Below are positions 7,062 through 13,706 of a stretch of DNA of 18,628 bases, piece after piece. The DNA is from Opitutia bacterium. Lineage in GTDB: Bacteria > Verrucomicrobiota > Verrucomicrobiia > Opitutales > UBA953. The notes under the pieces were generated by a model that saw only the letters and a program-made list of their open reading frames with translations, did no database searches and was not told the DNA's origin. Within the stretch, counting starts at the first letter, position 1; the number at the start of each line of letters is the position of its first letter. The translations under genes and the position numbers were made by a program. The DNA lies in contig CANHHS010000017.1 of the NCBI GenBank assembly GCA_947460445.1, positions 1-18,628 on the forward strand, in the 5' to 3' direction.

Positions 7062-9869
7062 GTGGAGCTTAAAGACACCTTAAATTTACCTACTACCGAC
7101 TTTCCTATGAAAGCCGGTTTGGCTGAGCGTGAGCCCGGGCGCATCGCTCACTGGGAGAAAATGGATCTCTACACGAAGATCCAAAGTCGTCAGGCAACAC
7201 GCCCTGCGTTTGTGCTTCACGATGGTCCACCGTTTACCAATGGCGACGTACATATCGGCACTGCCCTTAATAAATTACTGAAAGACGCTATCCTGCGTTA
7301 TAAATCCATGCGCGGATTTAGGACGCCTTACGTACCGGGTTGGGACTGCCACGGCTTGCCGATTGAACATAAGGTGATGAAAGAGTTGCAGGCGAAGAAG
7401 GCTTCGCTGGATGCACTGGGCGTACGTAAAGCGTGTGCAGAGTTTGCGGCTGCGTATATTGAAAAACAGCGCGGACAATTCCGTCGTCTCGGCGTGCTCG
7501 CAGATTGGAAATCGGAATACCGCACCATGGATCCCGGCTACGAGGCCGAGATTTTGCGCACGTTTGCCAAGGCTGTGGAGCAGGGCCTCGTTTACCGTTC
7601 GAAAAAGCCTGTGTATTGGTCAATCCCTTGTCAGACCGCGTTAGCAGAAGCTGAAATCGAGTATAAAGATAAGCGTTCGCACTCCATTTGGGTTTCCTTC
7701 GAAGTGCCCAATCCATCTTCGAAAGGCCTTAAGCCTGCACACCCACTTTCCGTTGTTATTTGGACAACGACTCCGTGGACGTTGCCCGCAAACCTTGCCA
7801 TCGCTGTACACCCTGACCTCGAGTACGTCGAAGTCCGTCACAACAGCCGTTCGTTCTTGGTAGCCGTTGCTTTGCGTGACGCATTTGTTTCTGCCTGTAA
7901 ACTTGAAGGCGCCACAGATGGATTCCGCGTCAAGGGTCGTGCCATCGAGGGCTTAGAGACACGTCACCCATTTATTGACCGTGCTTCGCCAGTTGTCCTT
8001 GCCGATTATGTTACAACCGATGCGGGTACGGGCTGTGTGCATACCGCACCGGGCCACGGCGTCGAAGACCATCAGACAGGTCAACGTTACGGACTCGAAG
8101 CTTATTGCCCGGTTCAAGATGATGGTAGTTATGCCAACGACGGAAAAGTCCCCGCTGAACTTGTCGGCGTTTCCGTATTAGAGACAGATGGTAAATGTCC
8201 TGCGAATGGCGCCGTCTTAGCCTTATTGGAAGCCCGCGGCCGTCTCGTACACCGTGAACCGCTTGTTCACTCTTACCCGCATTGTTGGCGTTCCAAGACA
8301 CCCGTTATTTTCCGTGCACTTGATCAATGGTTCATTGGGTTAGATCGCGGGGACCTTCGTGCACGTGCGCTGAAAGCGGTTGGCGATGTTCGCTGGATTC
8401 CAGGTTGGGGCGAAAATCGCATGCGCGGTGCCTTGCAGAGTCGGCCAGACTGGTGCGTATCGCGCCAGCGATCCTGGGGCGTTCCGATCCCTGCCTTTGT
8501 TTGTATTTCCACCGGCGAAGCTTTCTTGGACGCAGCGGTAGCACGATCGGTGGCTGAACAAGTCGCTAAACATGGAACCGATTGGTGGTGGTCAACCCCC
8601 GTTGCTGATATCCTTGCAGGCGTTTCGCTGCCGGCGACGTGGCCTAAAGATTTACGTAAAGGATCCGATACACTCGATGTTTGGATTGATTCCGGCACCA
8701 GTCATTTGGCGGTATGCGGTCGACACCCCGATTTACATTGGCCAGCGGATCTTTACCTCGAGGGCTCCGATCAACACCGTGGCTGGTTCCAGTCGTCATT
8801 GTGGACTGCGATGATTGTTCGCGGTGAGCCGCCTTACCGCGCCGTACTCACGCACGGCTTCGTCGTAAACGAAAAGCGCCAAAAGATTTCAAAGTCGGAC
8901 GGTAAACCCTCAACCGCCGATGATTACATTAAGCGCTACGGCGCTGATATTGTAAGGCTTTGGGTTGCTTCTGAAAATTACCAGAACGACATCCCGCTTT
9001 CGGATGCGATATTTGAAACAGTTTCAAATCAGTACCGCGCCATCCGTAATACACTCCGCTGGCAACTTGGCTCGTTGGCCGATTTCAATCCTGCGTCCGA
9101 TGCGCTCCCGCTCGAAAAACTTTCTGCCGTTGACCGCTGGCTGCTGGCTGAGACCGCACGACTGATTCGAGAAGTGACGGATGCCTGCGAGGCTTACGAA
9201 TTCCATCGTGCATCTGCGGCCCTCGCAGCTTTTACGACCACGACGCTTTCGGCGGCCTATACCAGTATTGTGAAAGATCGGCTCTATACGCTGGCGCCCA
9301 CGGATCCTTTACGTCGCTCGACGCAGACCGCCTTACACCACGCCTTCCGTGCATACATTCGTTTGTTGGCACCGTTTATTCCATTTACGGCTGATGAGGC
9401 ATGGTCGCACGCCGCTGTGAAGACTGAATACAATGACGCAGACTCCGTGCACCTACAGTCATGGCCAGAAATTCCTGCGGGCTGGGAAGATTCCAGTGCG
9501 CACGCGGACATCGCAACAATTCTGCGCATTGGTGCCGTCCATGTGAATGGCCCGCTTGAACAGTTACGGCAGAGTAAGGCGATTGGTCAAAATCTTGATG
9601 CCGCCGTAACCCTCAGCGGCGATCCTGTTGACCCAGAATTTTCAGTGCTTTTGCGCCACGCAGAATTGCTTCCCGAAATCTGGATAGTTTCTGCGGTGAA
9701 TGTGGAGTCAAAGGCTGGCGCTCCGCTAACAGTTACTGTCGCAAAGGCACCGGGTGTACGTTGTCCACGCTCCTGGCGTTGGGTGCCTGCTTTAGAGGAT
9801 GCAGGTCAATTTGGCCAGGTTTCGCCCCGTTGTCGGGCAGCTTTGTTAACCAAGTACGGCTCCCTCTAA
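7062..9869 (+). CDS. ileS: Isoleucine--tRNA ligase
   Basis: This 935-residue class I synthetase charges tRNA-Ile and edits misactivated valine. The N-terminus ELKDTLNLPTTDFPMKA is the standard bacterial IleS opening and supports the GTG start at 7062. The HIGH motif reads HIGT at about 64-67, followed by a PGWDCHGLPIE segment. The editing domain contains the TTPWTLPANLA segment and GTGCVHTAPGHG. The KMSKS loop reads KISKS at 608-612. The C-terminal zinc module is degenerate: C901 and C924 remain, but the partner cysteines are S904 and S921. The gene is 50 nt upstream of the dksA-like gene, and ileS, dksA-like and lspA all run in the same direction. No T-box element was seen upstream. Confidence 0.97.
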   Translation: MELKDTLNLPTTDFPMKAGLAEREPGRIAHWEKMDLYTKIQSRQATRPAFVLHDGPPFTNGDVHIGTALNKLLKDAILRYKSMRGFRTPYVPGWDCHGLPIEHKVMKELQAKKASLDALGVRKACAEFAAAYIEKQRGQFRRLGVLADWKSEYRTMDPGYEAEILRTFAKAVEQGLVYRSKKPVYWSIPCQTALAEAEIEYKDKRSHSIWVSFEVPNPSSKGLKPAHPLSVVIWTTTPWTLPANLAIAVHPDLEYVEVRHNSRSFLVAVALRDAFVSACKLEGATDGFRVKGRAIEGLETRHPFIDRASPVVLADYVTTDAGTGCVHTAPGHGVEDHQTGQRYGLEAYCPVQDDGSYANDGKVPAELVGVSVLETDGKCPANGAVLALLEARGRLVHREPLVHSYPHCWRSKTPVIFRALDQWFIGLDRGDLRARALKAVGDVRWIPGWGENRMRGALQSRPDWCVSRQRSWGVPIPAFVCISTGEAFLDAAVARSVAEQVAKHGTDWWWSTPVADILAGVSLPATWPKDLRKGSDTLDVWIDSGTSHLAVCGRHPDLHWPADLYLEGSDQHRGWFQSSLWTAMIVRGEPPYRAVLTHGFVVNEKRQKISKSDGKPSTADDYIKRYGADIVRLWVASENYQNDIPLSDAIFETVSNQYRAIRNTLRWQLGSLADFNPASDALPLEKLSAVDRWLLAETARLIREVTDACEAYEFHRASAALAAFTTTTLSAAYTSIVKDRLYTLAPTDPLRRSTQTALHHAFRAYIRLLAPFIPFTADEAWSHAAVKTEYNDADSVHLQSWPEIPAGWEDSSAHADIATILRIGAVHVNGPLEQLRQSKAIGQNLDAAVTLSGDPVDPEFSVLLRHAELLPEIWIVSAVNVESKAGAPLTVTVAKAPGVRCPRSWRWVPALEDAGQFGQVSPRCRAALLTKYGSL

Positions 9870-9919
9870 TCCCTTCACACTTCCGTTTTTTAATTCTACC
9901 CTTAACCTTAACTCTACAC

Positions 9920-11005
9920 ATGGCATCCAAGAAAAAACCAGCAGCCAAGAAGTCTGCGCCTAAATCCAAGGCACCCGCGAAGCCTCTCGCCAAGAAGCCG
10001 GTTAAAGCCGTCAAGAAGCCTTTGCCTAAAGCGAAGACCGCGCCCAAGGGTAAGCCTGTCGCCAAAGTTGCTGTAAAACCAACCGGCAAAACTGCCCCTG
10101 TCAAAGTTGTCGCAGGCAAGGGCAAGGTTGCCCCTCAGGTTGCGAAGGGCAAAGCAGCTGCTCCTGCCCCTAAAGGAAAAGGCAAAGGCCCTATGCCGAA
10201 GATGGATCCCTCCCTTTCGCATGAAGAGCAGCGCAAGTTGCTTGAGCACCATCGCAACGACCATCACCAGACCTCACCTGTCGAGGCACCTTCGCGACCT
10301 AAGCTCCTTGTTTTTACGGTGGATGACGTCCGCGAGTACATTAAGACCCGTCGCAATGTACGATTGAATCTTTGGATTCCTGAAGAAGAGCGTAAGTTGA
10401 AAGAGCGCACGAGTAAGGGCGACAGCAAGGTGGTCACAGGAAGGCCCAATAAAGTTGGCGCCGCTTCGCTCTCGAGCCTCTTTGGATTTAATCCTTTCAA
10501 GAAAACGGGACCCATCGACGACGATCGAAAAATTCCAGAAAAATGGCGCCGCTACCATAAACTCTTGATGGATTTGCGCGGTGCGATTGAGCGTGGCCTC
10601 GCTATCCATACAGACGAAGCGTTGAAGAAGTCAGGCAAAGACGACGCGGGAGACCTTTCGGGTTATTCCCAGCACATGGCTGATGCAGGCACGGACACGG
10701 CCGATCGTGACTTCGCTTTATCACTGATTTCGAACGAACAACAATCGATCAAAGAAATCGATGACGCCATCGAACGCATGAAGACGGGTGCCTACGGTAT
10801 TTGTGAAGTCACTAATAGGCCCATCCCTCATGCACGATTAATGGCGGTTCCCTTCACGCGCTACACAGTTGAAGGACAGCGCGACCTCGAGCGCCAGCGC
10901 CGCGCGATGCGTCGACGTGGTACCAATCCGCTTGGTCCTGATGGCGATGAGATCGGCTTTGGCTCAGGTGGAGGCGGTGGTGAAGGTGATCCTGAAGAGA
11001 CCTAA
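9920..11005 (+). CDS. DksA/TraR-family protein with histone-like Lys/Ala/Pro tail and incomplete zinc finger
   Basis: The 361-residue product starts at the ATG at 9920 (MASKKKPAAKK). Residues 1-94 are a low-complexity Lys/Ala/Pro tail resembling histone H1 or bacterial Hc1-like proteins, which could bind nucleic acid. The C-terminal part (about 205-332) is DksA/TraR-like: a helical segment with TADRDFALSL at about 260-269, then GAYGICEVTNRPIPHARLM and a VPFTRYTVEGQRDLE region. DksA binds the RNA polymerase secondary channel and, with ppGpp, tunes rRNA and other promoters. Only one of the four usual zinc cysteines remains (C295); the others read T298, T316 and G319. The tail ends in a Gly/acidic stretch. 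It lies between ileS and lspA; a dksA-lspA neighbourhood is also known in Chlamydiae. An upstream in-frame start at 9761 lies inside ileS and is rejected. Confidence 0.85.
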   Translation: MASKKKPAAKKSAPKSKAPAKPLAKKPVKAVKKPLPKAKTAPKGKPVAKVAVKPTGKTAPVKVVAGKGKVAPQVAKGKAAAPAPKGKGKGPMPKMDPSLSHEEQRKLLEHHRNDHHQTSPVEAPSRPKLLVFTVDDVREYIKTRRNVRLNLWIPEEERKLKERTSKGDSKVVTGRPNKVGAASLSSLFGFNPFKKTGPIDDDRKIPEKWRRYHKLLMDLRGAIERGLAIHTDEALKKSGKDDAGDLSGYSQHMADAGTDTADRDFALSLISNEQQSIKEIDDAIERMKTGAYGICEVTNRPIPHARLMAVPFTRYTVEGQRDLERQRRAMRRRGTNPLGPDGDEIGFGSGGGGGEGDPEET

Positions 11006-11013
11006 GCTTGGAG

Positions 11014-11577
11014 ATGATCCGCTACCGTCCTTATGCGACCTTTTGGGTTGTGACCTTGGCTGCCTTCATTGCTGACCAGGTTAGTAAGGTTTTTGTGGTG
11101 AAGCATATTGCTTTTTTTGACCCAGCGATCCCTGGGAGTGGAGAGGCAATTTCTGTTATCGGCGACGTCCTTCAGTTTGTCCATGTAGGCAATAAGGGTG
11201 CTGCTTGGGGCGCAGGATCTGGACATGATGCCACACAAATCTTTCTCGTCGGCTTAGCTTTAGTGGTCATTGCTTTTGTTTGGCTGAAACGGCGTGAACT
11301 TCTTCGCGAGCTTGCAGGTGGCCAAGTTGCTTTCGGCTTATTTATCGGTGGTGCAGTTGGCAATGTGTGTGACCGGCTTCTGCGCGAGCATGTGGTCGAC
11401 TTCGTTGATATCCGCTTACCGTTTAAGCTTTTTGGTAGCTACCATTGGCCGGCCTTCAATATTGCAGATGCCTGCATTTGCATCGGGGTAGCACTCTACT
11501 TTGTCTTATTATGGCAACAGGAGAAAGAGATGCGTCGTCGCATTGAGTCTCAGTCGGGCGGAAATCCTTTGGTATGA
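11014..11577 (+). CDS. lspA: Lipoprotein signal peptidase (signal peptidase II)
   Basis: This 187-residue aspartyl protease of the inner membrane cleaves signal peptides from prolipoproteins after diacylglyceryl transfer. It has four hydrophobic segments. The catalytic aspartates are visible in the conserved motifs GNVCDR (D120) and FNIADA (D152). The N-terminal AAFIADQVSK segment and the GAAWG segment are also standard. The ATG at 11014 is favoured over a TTG at 11008; a GGAG directly abuts the ATG, which is too close for normal SD use. The gene starts 8 nt after the dksA-like stop and overlaps the next gene by ATGA, so it is part of an operon. A putative lipoprotein substrate is encoded at 13443. 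Confidence 0.95.
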   Translation: MIRYRPYATFWVVTLAAFIADQVSKVFVVKHIAFFDPAIPGSGEAISVIGDVLQFVHVGNKGAAWGAGSGHDATQIFLVGLALVVIAFVWLKRRELLRELAGGQVAFGLFIGGAVGNVCDRLLREHVVDFVDIRLPFKLFGSYHWPAFNIADACICIGVALYFVLLWQQEKEMRRRIESQSGGNPLV

Positions 11578-12194
11578 GCGAGTCGCTTTTTGACCGTTTT
11601 GATCTCACGGCGAATCCGGGCACACGGGCCTATAAATTACTGGCAGCGCTTGTTGTGCCACGTCCCATTGCTTTAGTCACAACGATAGATGCCGAAGGAT
11701 GTGTTAACGCGGCGCCTATTTCTTTTTTTAATGTCATCGGATCTGACCCGGCGATGGTAGTTTTGGCGCCTGCCAATCGTGCCGATGGCACGCCGAAGGA
11801 TACCGCGCGTAACCTTATCGCGAACGGCGAGGCCGTGATTCATATTTGTGACGAAGCAATGGCCGAGCGAATGGTAGCTTGTGCGGCTCCGCTTCCCCCG
11901 GGCGTTTCTGAATTAGAAAAGCTCGGACTAGCAACGGTTGCCTCGGAAAGGGTTCGGCCACCTCGAATCAAGGACTGTCCGGTAGCGCTTGAATGCCGCG
12001 TCGTGGATATTCGTTATTATGGCGAAAACCGCCTGGTCGTCTTGGAGGCGCTACTCGCCCACGTGCGGGCAGGCCTTGCAGATATAGGGACTTGGCGGGT
12101 TAAAGTGGCTGAACATGCCCCTATTGGGCGCATGGAAAGTCCTGATGGGTACGTCCGTACGCGTGACCGCTTTCAGTTGCCCTTTCCCGATTGA
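11574..12194 (+). CDS. Flavin reductase-like / FMN-binding split-barrel protein
   Basis: The 206-residue product resembles the flavin-reductase-like (DIM6/NTAB) family, which binds FMN in a split-barrel dimer and often reduces flavin with NAD(P)H. The signature segments are VVPRPIALVTTIDAEG (about 28-42), NAAPISFFNVIGSDPAMVV (about 45-63) and DTARNLIANGEAVIH (about 76-90). The C-terminal part has a VRTRDRFQLP segment. The specific partner or substrate cannot be told from the sequence. The start codon overlaps the lspA stop as ATGA, so translation is probably coupled, although no functional link to lipoprotein processing is evident. The gene ends 53 nt before rpsT. Confidence 0.88.
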   Translation: MSESLFDRFDLTANPGTRAYKLLAALVVPRPIALVTTIDAEGCVNAAPISFFNVIGSDPAMVVLAPANRADGTPKDTARNLIANGEAVIHICDEAMAERMVACAAPLPPGVSELEKLGLATVASERVRPPRIKDCPVALECRVVDIRYYGENRLVVLEALLAHVRAGLADIGTWRVKVAEHAPIGRMESPDGYVRTRDRFQLPFPD

Positions 12195-12247
12195 GTCTAA
12201 ATCGGCATTGACTCTAGGGGCAGGCGGCGGCTTCCCTGTTGTCCTCC

Positions 12248-12487
12248 ATGGCAAACATCAAAGCTAACAAGAAAAGCATTCGGCAGACCGCTAAGCGCGC
12301 CGCGAGCAATCGCACCGTGCGCACACGTCTGAAATCCGTCATCAAAGAACTTAACGCTGCACCGACCAAAGAAAAAGGTTCACTCGTTGCTTCGACGCTC
12401 GATAAGGCCGTCAAGAAGGGCGTTATCCATCGCAATAAAGCGAATCGTCTCAAGGCAGCGATCGCCAAGGCGCTCGCTAAGAAATAA
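12248..12487 (+). CDS. rpsT: 30S ribosomal protein S20
   Basis: This 79-residue, highly basic protein binds 16S rRNA early in 30S assembly. The N-terminus MANIKANKKSIRQT and the internal RAASNRTVRTRLKS segment are diagnostic of S20, and the C-terminal HRNKANRLKAAIAK segment matches the third helix. The ATG at 12248 is the right start; an in-frame TTG at 12239 would add three residues not seen in the family. The leader is pyrimidine-rich, with TTGTCCTCC just before the ATG, and has no SD. The gene is transcribed alone or with the upstream flavin-reductase gene and ends in a strong terminator. Confidence 0.97.
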   Translation: MANIKANKKSIRQTAKRAASNRTVRTRLKSVIKELNAAPTKEKGSLVASTLDKAVKKGVIHRNKANRLKAAIAKALAKK

Positions 12488-12491
12488 GCAG

Positions 12492-12537
12492 GGCTGAGAA
12501 GCCTTTGTTACAGGCCAGGTTCGTCCTGGCCTTTTTT
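12492..12537 (+). terminator. Tandem hairpins and intrinsic terminator of rpsT
   Basis: A weak hairpin (GGCT, loop GAGA, AGCC at 12492-12503) is followed by a strong one: GGCCAGG at 12513-12519, loop TTCGT, CCTGGCC at 12525-12531, then six T at 12532-12537. The strong stem lies inside the last codons of the convergent pseudouridine synthase gene. Confidence 0.9.
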
Positions 12538-13341
12538 GTGCTCCGTGCGCGGCGTGAGACGACGAACGGCTGTGGCGAAGTCATCTGGCCGAGGTGCTTC
12601 AATTCGGAAGGCTTCGCCACCGACGATGCCTTCGATCACAGCGAGACGTAGCAATACGCTGCGATGCAGGGGCTTGTCGCCGCCTTTATTCAAACGGCCA
12701 CTGGCTACGGTCTCAGCCAGGGTAACGCGTCCTGTGCGACCATAGCGGAGCTCTCCCGCAATACGAATACCACACTCGTTGGCATGAACTTGAATTTGGT
12801 CACGGCGTGCAAATGTACAGGTCGCTGTCCATAGACGCCATCGCCCTAGAACTTCACCGGGAGTAAAGCGCGTCTCGCTTTGTTTTCCGCGTTTATGGGA
12901 AACGCCTGCACGTTGACGCACATCATCCATGTGTAAGGGCAAGTCACAGAGGCCACCTTCTTCGGGAGCATCTTCAATGCGTGCGATCATTTCATAGGTT
13001 AACTTAAGTGCACCGGAGCCTAATGTTTCTCGCCAGTCTGCCAGGCGCGAGGTGCGATCGGCTAAAATTGCGATGCCGGATATTTCTGGTTCAGGTCCGA
13101 CGACAACTGCGGGTTCGGCTAGATTTAACCGGAGCATCTCTGGCTTGTTGGCCGCCAGTTGCGTGCGAAGGCTGGCCAGCAGGGTGGGGGCACCTTCTTG
13201 CCAAGGATGGTCTTCGAGTGGCACGTCCGCAGGCTTATCGAGCGCGATCCAGCCTGGGCCACCTGTCAAGACGGCGACCCGGAGGGCCTCAGGGCCTAAG
13301 AGGCCGGCAGGAAAGCCGATAGCAGAAGGGAGGCCAGACAT
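12508..13341 (-). CDS. RluA-family pseudouridine synthase-like protein with altered catalytic motif
   Basis: The 277-residue product aligns by eye to the RluA/RsuA catalytic fold. An N-terminal GPGWIALDKPADVP segment (28-41) corresponds to the usual 'vvnKPagl' motif; GPEPEISGIAILA (82-94) sits at the catalytic HRLDxxTSG position; LKLTYEMIARI (112-122) at motif II; and RRDQIQVHANECGIRIAGELRYG-like residues 179-201 at the RTHQIRVH motif III. The catalytic aspartate position appears to be E84, and the preceding Arg is G82. The enzyme may therefore be inactive or use altered chemistry, possibly acting as an rRNA-binding paralogue. No S4 domain is seen. The C-terminal codons overlap the rpsT terminator. 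The family call is moderately firm and activity is doubtful. Confidence 0.75.
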   Translation of the reverse strand: MSGLPSAIGFPAGLLGPEALRVAVLTGGPGWIALDKPADVPLEDHPWQEGAPTLLASLRTQLAANKPEMLRLNLAEPAVVVGPEPEISGIAILADRTSRLADWRETLGSGALKLTYEMIARIEDAPEEGGLCDLPLHMDDVRQRAGVSHKRGKQSETRFTPGEVLGRWRLWTATCTFARRDQIQVHANECGIRIAGELRYGRTGRVTLAETVASGRLNKGGDKPLHRSVLLRLAVIEGIVGGEAFRIEAPRPDDFATAVRRLTPRTEHKKGQDEPGL

Positions 13342-13395
13342 ACCCTAGCCCTATCGTGCTTCTGGCTTTGGTGGGAGCAAAAAGCCAAGTGACTT

Positions 13396-13423
13396 CCTGC
13401 GTTGCCCTTTGGGGCAGGTTTTT
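13396..13423 (+). terminator. Terminator-like hairpin in the leader of the lipoprotein gene
   Basis: CCTGC at 13396-13400 can pair with GCAGG at 13414-13418, with an alternative inner pairing of TGCCC (13403-13407) with GGGCA (13412-13416). A run of five T follows at 13419-13423. It sits 19 nt before the lipoprotein start and faces the gene, so it could be an attenuator or the end of a short upstream transcript. The structure is weak and the role is inferred. Confidence 0.35.
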
Positions 13424-13442
13424 CCTTAAGTAGAGCCGTCCC

Positions 13443-13703
13443 ATGCGTATCACCCTTTTTGCCTTAGGCCTGATGTTCGTTGGCTGTATGAGCCAAGAGG
13501 AGCGCCAAGCTCAAATTGAGCGTAAGGCGGAGTCAGATCGCGCTTTTCGTCGTGAACATATGCGCAATACGGGTGCTGTGCGTGACAGTGAGTACGATGT
13601 TTTAAACAAAGCCACGCGCGACTTTACGCCTCAAGCCACAGGCATCCCACCTGCGCCTACAACCGAAGAGCTCGAGCGAAGAATTAAAGAAACCGAGCGT
13701 TAA
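13443..13703 (+). CDS. Small putative lipoprotein
   Basis: This 86-residue protein has an N-terminal signal, MRITLFALGLMFVGC, with C15 as a possible lipidation site. The -1 and -2 residues (G, V) suit a lipobox, but the -3 residue is F rather than the usual L, so lipidation is probable but not certain. The mature part is charged and helical, rich in Glu/Arg/Lys, with a Pro-rich segment (GIPPAPTTEELERR) near the C-terminus. No family is recognised. The stop is 3 nt before the fused permease start, which suggests co-expression; it is too small to be a peptide-binding protein. LspA, encoded in this window, would process it. Confidence 0.72.
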   Translation: MRITLFALGLMFVGCMSQEERQAQIERKAESDRAFRREHMRNTGAVRDSEYDVLNKATRDFTPQATGIPPAPTTEELERRIKETER

Positions 13704-13706
13704 TCA

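Noticed and set aside
12192..12213. GAGTC / GACTC inverted repeat before rpsT as an S20 regulatory site
   Set aside because: Only a 5-bp stem with a 12-nt loop, with no similarity to a known S20 control element.
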